Source of the DNA: Deinococcus hopiensis KR-140
GTDB taxonomy: Bacteria; Deinococcota; Deinococci; Deinococcales; Deinococcaceae
Assembly (NCBI RefSeq): GCF_900176165.1
Contig: NZ_FWWU01000011.1
Span: forward strand, 226,939 to 290,938
Length of the DNA stretch: 64,000 bases
Direction: 5' to 3'
Shown here: one piece after another, positions 53,661-62,311 of the stretch
How positions within the stretch are numbered: position 1 is the stretch's first letter
Layout: each line of letters starts with the position of its first letter
Notes under the pieces: model-generated
Told to the model about the DNA's origin: nothing
Databases searched by the model: none
What the model saw: the letters and a program-made list of their open reading frames with translations, nothing else
Position numbers and translations under genes: made by a program

Positions 53661-53761
53661 AACCTTTGCCAACCCCCCGTGACAAGAGAGGTTGTTAGAA
53701 ATGAAATGACTTGACCCTATGCACTCCCCTCCTTAAGCTGAGAACGATAACAGGAGAAGCG
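53661..53761 (+). promoter_or_regulatory. Promoter and operator of the second LacI regulator
   Basis: -35 TTGACC (53711-53716), 17-base spacer, -10 TAAGCT (53734-53739), operator TGAGAACGATAACA (53739-53752), then AGGAG before the start. Same geometry as the other promoters of the regulon. Confidence 0.7.
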
Positions 53762-54796
53762 ATGCCCCCATTTGTCTCAGGCTCACGCGTCACCATTCAC
53801 GACGTTGCTCGGCACGCCGGCGTTTCCCATCAGACCGTTTCCCGCGTGATCAACGAACACCTGAGCGTCGCGCCAAGCACCCGTCAGAAGGTGTTGGAGG
53901 CCATTGAAACGCTAAAGTATCAGCCAAACCAGGCGGCCCGCAGCCTGGTCACGCAGCGCTCGGGCACGCTCGGTATCGTCAGCTTTGGCCTTACCTACTA
54001 CGGCCCTGCCCAAATGGTGGTCAACATCGAGCGGGCAGCCCGTCTACGCGGCTACGGGGTTGCACTCACCAGTATTCCAGAACTGAGCGAGGGCGAGATC
54101 GAGCGCGGCCTGCTGGAACTGCGTAAACAAAGTGTAGACGGATTCCTGCTCGTCGCCCCTTTGCGCGGCGTCAACACTGAGCGGATTCGCAGCCTGTGCG
54201 GCCACACCCCCTTCGTGCTGCTCGACGCAGCGGAAACGGGTGGCACGCCGGGCGTCACCATTGACCAGATGTCTGGTGGCCGGTTGGCAGCGCAGCACCT
54301 CCTTGACCTGGGGCATGAGCACATCGCCCTGCTGTCTGGACCGCAGCGCTGGCACGACGCCCGGTTACGCCTGGAAGGTTGGCGCGCGGCCCTAACGCAC
54401 GCGGGGTATACGCCCGTCTCAGTGCTAGAGGGCGACTGGACCGCCGCAAGCGGCTTTGGTCTCACCCAGGAACTTCTTGCGAGCCGCATCCCGTTCACGG
54501 CGCTTGTGGCGGGCAACGATCAGATGGCCCTCGGCGCACTTTGGGCCCTGCACGAACGGGGCGTCGCGGTGCCCAGCGACGTCTCCGTGCTGGGGTTCGA
54601 CGACATTCCAGAAAGCCGCTTCTTTCACCCTCCGTTGACCACGGTGCGTCAAGACTTTGCCGCGTTGGGAGCACTCAGCCTGGCCGCGTTGTTGGAAGCC
54701 GTCGAGTCTCCCCGTGAAGCACAGGCCCTGCCCACGCGCGTTCTCCTACCGGAACTCGTCGTTCGCGCCAGCACCACCTCTCCAAGAAGGACGTGA
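53762..54796 (+). CDS. LacI-family repressor, paralogue of the arabinose regulator
   Basis: A 344-residue regulator closely similar to the one at 28517-29545: RVTIHDVARHAGVSHQTVSRVINEHLSVAPSTRQKVLEAIE, YYGPAQMVVNIERAARLRGYGVALTSIPEL, LVAGNDQMALGALWALHERG and GFDDIPESRFFHPPLTTVRQDFAALGALSLAALL. The ATG at 53762 directly follows AGGAG; the longer frame starting at 53711 overlaps the promoter. The recognition helix matches the paralogue's, so the two may share sites, and the operator at its own promoter implies autoregulation or cross-regulation. Its GC-rich codon use contrasts with the lower-GC paralogue. Confidence 0.92.
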   Translation: MPPFVSGSRVTIHDVARHAGVSHQTVSRVINEHLSVAPSTRQKVLEAIETLKYQPNQAARSLVTQRSGTLGIVSFGLTYYGPAQMVVNIERAARLRGYGVALTSIPELSEGEIERGLLELRKQSVDGFLLVAPLRGVNTERIRSLCGHTPFVLLDAAETGGTPGVTIDQMSGGRLAAQHLLDLGHEHIALLSGPQRWHDARLRLEGWRAALTHAGYTPVSVLEGDWTAASGFGLTQELLASRIPFTALVAGNDQMALGALWALHERGVAVPSDVSVLGFDDIPESRFFHPPLTTVRQDFAALGALSLAALLEAVESPREAQALPTRVLLPELVVRASTTSPRRT

Positions 54797-54807
54797 AAAG
54801 CTCAAGT

Positions 54808-54942
54808 GATCAGCATTCCGGCCAACCCGTTATTTCATAACGGGCCGTCCCGAGCGGGGCGAGCAGGAAAAACGGTGACGGAGAGGCGTGAATTCCCGGA
54901 ATGGGAGGGCCGGAACAGATGATCCGGAAACCGCATAACAGG
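54808..54942 (-). repeat. Dispersed intergenic repeat, copy 3 (inverted)
   Basis: On the minus strand it contains GCGGTTTCCGGATCATC, ACGCCTCTCCGTCACCGTTTTTCCTGCTCGCCCCGCT and CGGAATG, as in the other copies. The inner CCCGTTAT/ATAACGGG hairpin (about 54828-54845) may terminate the upstream lacI gene. Confidence 0.7.
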
Positions 54943-55093
54943 TTCAGCGCTGTATAGGAGCAGGAAAATGAACCTTCAGCGGCTTCGAAGTACGCGTGGC
55001 ACGGGGTTTTTCTCCACCAGAGAGCAAGGCACAGGAGTTCTCACCCACAGCTGGGGCATGGAGCACCGGGCAAGCATGGTTTTCAATGGAAAG

Positions 55094-55939
<846 letters not shown>

Positions 55940-55955
55940 GGAAATGGGGATTATT

Positions 55956-56077
55956 GGTACTCCGTTGACTGGCGGGAACCTGATGGATGGCGCCCGTGTT
56001 TATGAGGTCAGCGCGGTACGGAAAGAGTGGGAATCCCCTGTGTTCTTCGCCAGCACTTTCAGACTCAACGGAGTACC
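55956..56077 (+). repeat. 122-bp element with 13-bp terminal inverted repeats, copy 1
   Basis: GGTACTCCGTTGA at the left and TCAACGGAGTACC at the right are exact inverted copies. The same element, roughly four-fifths identical by eye, occurs at 62151-62271. It lies 16 bases beyond the IS982 element but has different ends, so it is not part of that transposon. Confidence 0.8.
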
Positions 56078-56294
56078 ATTATTCACGCGTAAACGCAACA
56101 GCCCTGCTAAGTGTACATATTGGCAGCACCGACAAACCAAAAATTCATCTATCCAGATGTTTTTCCTGTAATTCTCCAGGAAAAGCCCTAGTTCACGTCC
56201 CGTGGAGTTCCGCATTCGATTTGGCTTTGATAGATTTAAACGAAGACTCCACTGAATTAAGAATTTCAGCAGAGTCTCCCATTGTCATCAAAAT
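56078..56294. other. Gap downstream of the orphan binding-protein gene
   Basis: AT-rich DNA without a recognisable gene or strong hairpin. Confidence 0.4.
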
Positions 56295-57263
56295 TTAGAA
56301 AGCCGAGCTCAGTAGCGCTTTAGCATTGGTTTTGTCAAAGAGCCGATCATCATTTACCAACCGAGTGGGAATCTTCTTGCCAGCAGCATAATCCTTGAGC
56401 GTTTGGAAGGCCTTAGGACCAAAGCGAGGATTGCATTCCACCGAAGCACCGAGCTTTCCATCAATAATGGCTTGGAGAGCTTCCTTATTGCCATCGATAC
56501 TGACGAGAACGATATCTTTACCCGGCTTACGGCCGGCAGCCTCCAGGCTGGGAATGGCTCCAAACGCCATTTCATCGTTGTGAGCATAGACAGCAGTCAC
56601 TTCCGGATGGGATTTAATCAAGCTGGCCATAACTTTTTGTCCCTCTTCACGAGTAAAGTTTCCACTCTTGGAGGCAACGACCTGAATCCCCGGGTATTTG
56701 CGAATGTAGTCAGCAAAACCCTTCTGACGGTTCAAGGCCGGGGAAGAACCTTCAGTACCCTGCAACTCAATAACTTTCGCCTTGCCGCCCGTTGTTTTTA
56801 CCAGCCATTCGGCTGCGCGACGACCCTCTTCATAGAAGTCCGAACCAATAAACGAGATGAAATCTCGGCCGGGTTTGGCAACTGTTTCGTCAACTCCACG
56901 ATCGATGACAAACAAAGGGATACCCGCACGCTTGGCTTCCATCACGACAGTTGCCAAAGGCTTCTTCTCGCGCGGGGTCAGAAAGATGGCATCGACACGC
57001 TGAGCAATACAAGACCGCACATCGGCCACCTGCTTCTTAGCAGAGCCATTCGCATTCGTGAAGATCAGAGTCCAACCCAAGCGCTTTGCTTCATCTTCCA
57101 TAGACGCGGTCAAGGCAAATCGCCAAGGATTGTCCATTTCAGACTGATTAAAACATACACGGTATTTCGCTTTAACAGGCAGCTTAGGAAGGGCGTCTCC
57201 CTGTGCCGCAGCGAGCGTAACCGTGGCAGCAGCAATGGACATAAGCACGATTTTTGACTTCAT
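56295..57263 (-). CDS. Orphan sugar-binding protein (YtfQ-like), paralogue of the arabinose importer's
   Basis: A 322-residue exported binding protein nearly co-linear with the one at 27133-28101: signal peptide MKSKIVLMSIAAATVTLAAAQG, then VCFNQSEMDNPWRFALTASM, FTNANGSAKKQVADVRSCIAQRVDAIFLTPREKKPL and VYAHNDEMAFGAI. The ATG at 57263 follows GGAGGATTAT. No permease or ATPase is nearby, so it may serve the importer of the main operon with another specificity. The codons are much richer in A and T than in the paralogue, pointing to separate acquisition. No arabinose-type operator is visible upstream. Confidence 0.9.
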   Translation of the reverse strand: MKSKIVLMSIAAATVTLAAAQGDALPKLPVKAKYRVCFNQSEMDNPWRFALTASMEDEAKRLGWTLIFTNANGSAKKQVADVRSCIAQRVDAIFLTPREKKPLATVVMEAKRAGIPLFVIDRGVDETVAKPGRDFISFIGSDFYEEGRRAAEWLVKTTGGKAKVIELQGTEGSSPALNRQKGFADYIRKYPGIQVVASKSGNFTREEGQKVMASLIKSHPEVTAVYAHNDEMAFGAIPSLEAAGRKPGKDIVLVSIDGNKEALQAIIDGKLGASVECNPRFGPKAFQTLKDYAAGKKIPTRLVNDDRLFDKTNAKALLSSAF

Positions 57264-57393
57264 ATAATCCTCCATACTCAAGAACTAAAATCTACCCGAG
57301 AGCGAGATTTTTAAAGGAACGCGCAGAACATGGCATGTATTCGACAAATCTCCAGAAACTCGAGACTAGAACAGCCAGCACCAGGCGCAAAAT

Positions 57394-58185
57394 TTAACCA
57401 TCAGAGCAACGAATGTCCTCGCTGAAATACTTCTTACTCAGATTGGCATACGAACCGTTTGCCATCGTTTTCGCAAGTGCCGCGTCAATTGCATCCCTAA
57501 ACGCATCGCTTGTGTGAGGCATAACGAAATGTATCTCCTCGTTCCACAAAACAGGACTTACTTGAAGTTTTGTAGGTCCCACTCTTTTATACATCGTGAG
57601 AGCTTCGAGGCGATCTAGGACGAGAACATCAACCGAACCGTTTAGAAAGGCAAGTAATGCTTGGTCTGGCGTGTCAAAAACGACCACATTTTTTTGAAAG
57701 GGAAGATTGCGTGCATAGGCAGCATACTGGGTTTTTTCAGCTACCGCAATTCGTTTTCCCCTCAGTTGCGCTTCTTTGGTGGGTCCTCCCGGTCGGCCTA
57801 GAATGACGCCTCCTGTACAAGCCACGGAGACAGAAATATTCACGTTATAGCGAGGCGGGGGCAGCTTTGCATCCAATATGACATCAAAACTTCCACTGTC
57901 TATACCTTTGAAAAGCGCATCTGTTGTTGAGGCTTCCAACCAGTCAACTTTCTTGATCTTCATCTGCGAGCTCAAAATGTTTACAAGGTCGACAGCAAAA
58001 CCGGCACGAACAGTCCCATTTTTGTATAGGAAACCAGGACTTGTAGTTGAAGAGCCAATCTTGATTTTACCGGCGCTCTGAATCTGACTTAATTCCCTAC
58101 CTTCTACACTGGAAGCCAAAAACATTACCAGCAGAACGACAGCCGACGTTGCTATTTTAGGAAGTTGCATAGGGGAGTTGTCCAT
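57394..58185 (-). CDS. Extracellular solute-binding protein, family 3 (amino-acid type)
   Basis: A 263-residue exported protein. After a signal peptide (MQLPKIATSAVVLLVMFLASSVEG) comes QSAGKIKIGSSTTSPGFLYKNGTVRAGFAVDLVNILSSQMKIKKVDW, the lobe-1 start of family 3 binders, then GSFDVILDAKLPPPRYNVNISVSVACTGGVILG, LRGKRIAVAEKTQYAAYARN and a C-terminal SDAFRDAIDAALAKTMANGSYANLSKKYF. The start (58185 or 58170) is uncertain because neither has a strong ribosome site. No permease gene is nearby. It shares the low GC of the neighbouring orphan binding protein, so both may have arrived together. Confidence 0.85.
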   Translation of the reverse strand: MDNSPMQLPKIATSAVVLLVMFLASSVEGRELSQIQSAGKIKIGSSTTSPGFLYKNGTVRAGFAVDLVNILSSQMKIKKVDWLEASTTDALFKGIDSGSFDVILDAKLPPPRYNVNISVSVACTGGVILGRPGGPTKEAQLRGKRIAVAEKTQYAAYARNLPFQKNVVVFDTPDQALLAFLNGSVDVLVLDRLEALTMYKRVGPTKLQVSPVLWNEEIHFVMPHTSDAFRDAIDAALAKTMANGSYANLSKKYFSEDIRCSDG

Positions 58186-58693
58186 GGGAAAGTCTTTCTT
58201 CAAACATTGGGCATCCTTGCTACCCACGAAATGGGCAGAAGGCAAGTGATCTGTAGCCGAGCAGGCCTATGTTCTTTGGCTTCTATTAGAAAACAGTAAA
58301 CAATATTTCTATACTCTTACAAGCACCCGTTCTTCGTATAAATGTGTTGAAAATTTTACATTTAGCGGGTTGTTGTCGCTTAAGACCTTTGGCGGCCTCT
58401 GATATCAACCAGCACGTGAACAAAATGCACAAATTCTCTTCTGGGAGAGGAGCCATGAAGAAGCCCAGAGGTAAGGGGGAAGGATGGATTGACACTCCGG
58501 CACAACCAGCATACGATGTTATCGTTCACAGTCAAGTCTACTGGTCAGTTTCGTCTTCATCCTTCAGAGAAATACCCTCTGGCCTACGGTAGACGTACGG
58601 TCTCCCCCATATACCAACACAACAGGTCCTCGTCCGAATGCGGCGTCATCGCTGCACTTCCCCTAACGCTGCTGACACGCAAGAGGTTTCGAC
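58186..58693. promoter_or_regulatory. Promoter region of the zinc dehydrogenase
   Basis: Plus strand: -35 TTGACA (58489-58494), 17-base spacer, -10 TACGAT (58512-58517), operator 58517-58530. The leader of about 165 bases before the gene shows no obvious structure. The region 58190-58480 is AT-rich and would carry the minus-strand promoter of the binding-protein gene. Confidence 0.65.
58517..58530 (+). promoter_or_regulatory. LacI-type operator at the zinc dehydrogenase promoter
   Basis: TGTTATCGTTCACA is the exact reverse complement of the arabinose operon operator at 28249-28262 and begins on the last base of the -10 box. Confidence 0.75.
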
Positions 58694-59722
58694 ATGACCC
58701 ATTCCGCCGCCACCCTGGTCCGTCCCGGGCAGTTTGAGCTTACGCAGCGCAACGCCCCTATGCCCGGACCCAGTGAAATCACCCTTCGCATCCGCTCGGT
58801 TGGCGTATGCGGCTCAGATATCCATATGTTTCAGGATGGGCGAATCGGCGACACGAAGATTGAGAACCCTCTTGTTCTCGGGCACGAGTTCATGGGTGAG
58901 GTTATTCAGGCCTTTCCCGGTGCAGTAGACGCTGAGGGACACGCCCTGCCTGTTGGCACCCGTGTGGCCGTAGAGCCACATGTGGCTTGCGGGCACTGCC
59001 GCGCCTGTCAGGAAGGCCACCCCAACCTATGCCCAGACCATACGTTTATGGGGGTCTATCCCCGCGACGGTGCCCTGCAACACCATCTGGCTGTTCCAGC
59101 CCACAACTGCTTTGTGCTGCCCACCTCCATCAGTAATGATGCAGGCGCACTGCTAGAACCTCTCGGTGTAGCCCTGCACGCACTGCGCCTTGGCAAGGTC
59201 ACGGTGGGCGACCGCGTCGCAGTAATTGGGGCAGGGCCCATCGGCCTGCTGCTCGTCAAGCTGCTACGTCAGAACGGTCTGGCCGAACTACACGTAATGG
59301 AGCCGCTGGCTTGGCGGCGTGACCTCGCTCTTCAGTGGGGCGCAACGTCGGTTGCTCCGGAGTACGGGCCGTCTCAAGACGCCCTGTACGACGTCGTATT
59401 TGAGGCTGCCTGGGCAGGAGAGGCAGTGCAGCAGGCGGCCCTGCTTGCCCGCCCAGGTGCACGCGTGGTGCTCGTCGGCATTCCAGGCGACGACAGCTGT
59501 ACGGTGCAGCACGCGCTGGCACGGCGTAAGGGCCTGACCCTTAAGTTTGCTCGCCGGATGAAGCACACCTACCCTACTGCCATTGCTCTACTGGAGCGCG
59601 GTCTCGTGACCCTCGATGATCTGGTCAGCGACGTCTTTTCCCTTGAAGACGTGCAGACCGCTTTCGAGCGCCAGGCCAAACTTGAACCCGGCGTCGTCAA
59701 GGTCATGGTACACCCCTCCTAA
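58694..59722 (+). CDS. Zinc-dependent medium-chain alcohol/polyol dehydrogenase
   Basis: A 342-residue dehydrogenase of the sorbitol/threonine dehydrogenase class. Catalytic zinc ligands are the Cys in GVCGSDIHMF, His-Glu in GHEFMGEV and Glu in ALLEPLGVALHA. The structural zinc site is CGHCRACQEGHPNLC. The NAD-binding loop is VAVIGAGPIGLLLVKLL. The ATG at 58694 has AAGAGG upstream. Its promoter carries the same operator as the arabinose operon, so the substrate is probably arabinose, arabitol or a related pentose or polyol. This is inference; sequence alone does not fix it. Confidence 0.88.
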   Translation: MTHSAATLVRPGQFELTQRNAPMPGPSEITLRIRSVGVCGSDIHMFQDGRIGDTKIENPLVLGHEFMGEVIQAFPGAVDAEGHALPVGTRVAVEPHVACGHCRACQEGHPNLCPDHTFMGVYPRDGALQHHLAVPAHNCFVLPTSISNDAGALLEPLGVALHALRLGKVTVGDRVAVIGAGPIGLLLVKLLRQNGLAELHVMEPLAWRRDLALQWGATSVAPEYGPSQDALYDVVFEAAWAGEAVQQAALLARPGARVVLVGIPGDDSCTVQHALARRKGLTLKFARRMKHTYPTAIALLERGLVTLDDLVSDVFSLEDVQTAFERQAKLEPGVVKVMVHPS

Positions 59723-59783
59723 TCCTGTTTCGGACCGACTTAAAGCAGTTGTCAGGAAGGGAAATTCTCGTTTACCGAGCCCG

Positions 59784-59867
59784 GCGAGCGAACTTGAATG
59801 CGCACCGAGGAGCATGGAGCCGTAAGCGGAAGGGCACCCCTCACGGCTCTATGCGGACAAATGCTCC
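59784..59867 (+). repeat. Palindromic dispersed repeat, copy 2; likely terminator
   Basis: GAACTTGAATGCGCA, the stem GGAGCCGT…ACGGCTC, and CGGACAAATGCTCC match the copy at 43454-43540 (opposite strand). It lies 62 bases after the dehydrogenase stop and would act as its terminator. Confidence 0.65.
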
Positions 59868-59909
59868 AGGCAGGAATCAAGGCCTTCAGTCAGGGCAAGA
59901 ACTTCCACC

Positions 59910-60040
59910 CTCATACGTTTTCCGAATCATCCGCTACATCTTCTGCGCTCCGGTGATTCCAGGCCTCTCCCCTACCGTTTTTCCTGCTCCCTACGCTGAG
60001 GTTAACCCATTAACTCAGAATCACTCAACCGGAATCCCTA
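59910..60040 (+). repeat. Dispersed intergenic repeat, copy 4
   Basis: Contains CATACGTTTTCCGAATCATC, GCGCTCCGGTGATTCCAGGCC, TACCGTTTTTCCTGCTC, GGTTAACCC and AACCGGAATC in the order of the other copies. Confidence 0.7.
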
Positions 60041-60179
60041 TCAGTCGCCCCTCTTACTTCCAGAGGGGCGTACCCGCGACTGCCCTGATATCTCTGGGTG
60101 TTGAGCAGAGCTGTGAGAAGCTCTGCTTGTAAACCCGCAGATCTGCCGGGACTGCGGGTGCAGAATCAAAGGGTGTGTC

Positions 60180-60815
60180 AGGGCCAGGGGATCTACACCT
60201 TCAACACCGATCAAACTGCTTTGGTGATTACGCTTGAGAACGCTCAAGGAGCTGCTGGGCGGATTGCACCACGTATTCAGCGTATGCCGCCCCAGTCCTC
60301 AGGCTCCCTTGGCCGACTGCTGGCTCGCAAAATGCTCTTGAAGGGTGAGCACCTGCAGAAGACCGGCCGTTTCAGCGCGCGGGGGCAGTGAATGCGGCGC
60401 CGCAGCTCAAGGGAGCCCCTGGCCCTGTCACCCTGCCCATTGGCAACCGCGCGCAGGGTGTGTCCTTTGCCCCGCGCGTACTGCGTGTCCCGCTGGCGTC
60501 CTCGTCATCACAAGGACGCCAGCGGGACAAAGAAGGCGGCGGTGCGTTTCTATAACGGGGAGGTCGTGGACGAGGGCGTCAGCCGCCCCGATGTGAGGAG
60601 CCCGGGCGCGCCATTGCCGCCGGACGGGAGTTTCACTCCGTCCAAGCCTACGGTAACCCACAGGTGATCGCGGGACAGACAACGCAGGCCAATGGAATTC
60701 GCACAGCAGGCGGAAGCACCAGACGACCTCCTTGTCGCAGTGGGTGGTGGCCGTATGGTGACTGCCCTTCAAAACGCGGGACGAGAGCGGCCAAGGTGTG
60801 GTCTCTAAAATCTGG
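60180..60815 (+). pseudogene. Threonine/serine dehydratase remnant (fold-type II PLP enzyme)
   Basis: The plus strand keeps, in shifting frames, ENAQGAAGRIAPRIQRMPPQSSGSLGR, LLKGEHLQKTGRFSARG (the PLP-lysine region, in which the usual 'KxExxQxTGSFKxRGA' Lys is replaced), GAPGPVTLPIGNRAQGVSFAPRVL (the 'SxGNHAQGVA' block), DASGTKKAAVRFYNGEVVDEGV, QVIAGQTTQA and EFAQQAEAPDDLLVAVGGGRMV (the Gly-rich phosphate loop). The order and spacing are those of a threonine dehydratase. Several frameshifts and a hairpin (60486-60529) break it. The C-terminal half is gone. Confidence 0.7.
60486..60529. repeat. Perfect 17-bp inverted repeat inside the dehydratase relic
   Basis: TGTCCCGCTGGCGTCCT (60486-60502) and its exact complement (60513-60529) enclose a 10-base loop. 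The right arm is normal coding sequence (DASGTK); the left arm replaces the sequence expected to encode a VPATVVMP-like strand. Confidence 0.88.
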
Positions 60816-60898
60816 ATAAAACTGACTGGAGTTCACCGGCTCGCCGTAGCGCAGGGGACGGGGCTACCCCTTCTGCAGTGAGAAAGTGAGGATGGCCT

Positions 60899-61204
60899 AT
60901 GAAACAGAAGCGGTTTAGCGAGGAGCACACCAAACTGCTTCAGGAGGCCAGAAAAGGCGAAAAGTCCATAGAGGAGCTGTGCCGAGAGGCTGGCTGCAGT
61001 ACAGCTTCCTTCTACACCTGGAAGGCGAAATACGGTGACGCCACGGTGAATGAAGTCCGGCGGCTCCGTCAGCCTGATCGCGAGAACGATCGCCTCCTGA
61101 AATTGCTTGGTCAGCGGCGCCTGGCGGAACTCTCGCCAACCAGTATCCCCGTTGGACCTGAACAACTTGCGGTTACGAATCATGCTCCTGACCTTCCTGT
61201 TTGA
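60899..61204 (+). CDS. IS3-family transposase OrfA, truncated element
   Basis: A 101-residue OrfA-type protein. KQKRFSEEHTKLLQEARKGEKSIEELCREAGCSTASFYTWKAKYG is the helix-turn-helix, followed by a leucine-rich coiled coil (LRQPDRENDRLLKLLGQRRLAEL). GAGG lies at good spacing before ATG 60899. The last 20 or so residues diverge from the family and no orfB follows, so the element is truncated and cannot transpose by itself. Confidence 0.75.
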   Translation: MKQKRFSEEHTKLLQEARKGEKSIEELCREAGCSTASFYTWKAKYGDATVNEVRRLRQPDRENDRLLKLLGQRRLAELSPTSIPVGPEQLAVTNHAPDLPV

Positions 61205-62150
61205 GGAAGACCATCTTGGGGTCCTTTGCCACGTGGGTGACACCAGAATTCCTGAAGCGGGGAACGAGGACAGAACAGAGCCGTATGTGAGGTTGGCCTC
61301 TACCTGTTGCGCGTCATCTTCACGGTGCCCGCGTCAGTAACGCGGGTGTAGGCGCACAGCGAGCACCCTCCGGACGCCCCTGACGATGTAAAAAGGGCTG
61401 CGCCCGGTACGCTTGAACCTGCGGTTGGGCTTCTGGTTATTGTGCCGTGGTGAATGAACGTGCCGTGCCTTGAACACGTGAGCTGAGCAGTGTGCGGCCC
61501 AGGTCGCTTTGCAGGGTCTGGGCTTCTCCAGCGGCAGTGCTCGGTCAGATCTCGCTGGGAACCGTGCCAGTTAAGGCAGTGCACTTGCCTGCAGTGGTCG
61601 ACTCCACCTTAGCTGTTCGCATTCAGGACGTCTCCAAAGTAGAGGAGCGCTCGCCTGGCGTAGGAACGTGGGCGAGCGCCGCACCGAGCTGAACTGGCCC
61701 CATGGATAACCCGCATCTCCATCGGCACAGGACGTGGACTGTAGGGAGGGTGGAGCCGGGGCAGCGCCGACGATGCCGGTGCACGCTCCGACAAACGCTA
61801 AAGAATGCATTCTTTCGGCAGCTCACGCGGCACATTGGCGACCGCGGGTGCAGAGGGCACAGGCTTCTGCTTACCGGTAAGCCAGCGCGGGGCATCGAAG
61901 TCGGCTGGCCGGGTTCTGGCAACTCGTTCTTGGCGGAGCAGAAGTCGTCGAGCAAACCATCTGTATTTAAATGGTTTGCTCGACTGCTTCTGCTCCGTGG
62001 CGCGTCACTGTGGACCGCTTGCGTTACCTCACCGAAGGTGGGACGGAGGTTCGAGCTTCAGGCGTGCAGAACTGGGAATTCATGGGCTCGTCTGTCGTCT
62101 GAAACTGAGGGGACTCCGTTCCTGCTGCCGGGTTGGTCAGTGCGACTACT
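61205..62150. other. Decayed DNA before the partition genes
   Basis: No intact gene is seen. Minus-strand scraps at about 61480-61290 may derive from an IS6-like transposase, but this is weak. The long inverted repeat at 61934-61997 is listed separately. Confidence 0.4.
61934..61997. repeat. 27-bp inverted repeat near parAB (two mismatches)
   Basis: Arms 61934-61960 and 61971-61997 pair at 25 of 27 positions, with a perfect 14-bp inner part GTCGAGCAAACCAT/ATGGTTTGCTCGAC around the AT-rich loop CTGTATTTAA. It lies 315 bases from the parB stop. A centromere-like site, terminator or recombination site is possible. Confidence 0.7.
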
Positions 62151-62271
62151 GGTACTCCGCTGACTGGCAGCAACCGGATGGATGGTACCCGCGTTTCTGG
62201 GGTTGGCGCGGAACGGAAAGAGGGGCAATCCACTGTGTTCTCACCAGCACTTTCAGACTCAACGGAGAACC
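62151..62271 (+). repeat. 121-bp element with terminal inverted repeats, copy 2
   Basis: Left end GGTACTCCGCTGA, right end TCAACGGAGAACC (11 of 13 paired). The interior aligns base for base with the copy at 55956-56077 apart from substitutions and one gap. It ends 40 bases from the parB stop. Confidence 0.8.
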
Positions 62272-62311
62272 ACTCTTCACTGCGGTGGCGAGAACGGGTG
62301 GGGGAGAGGCG

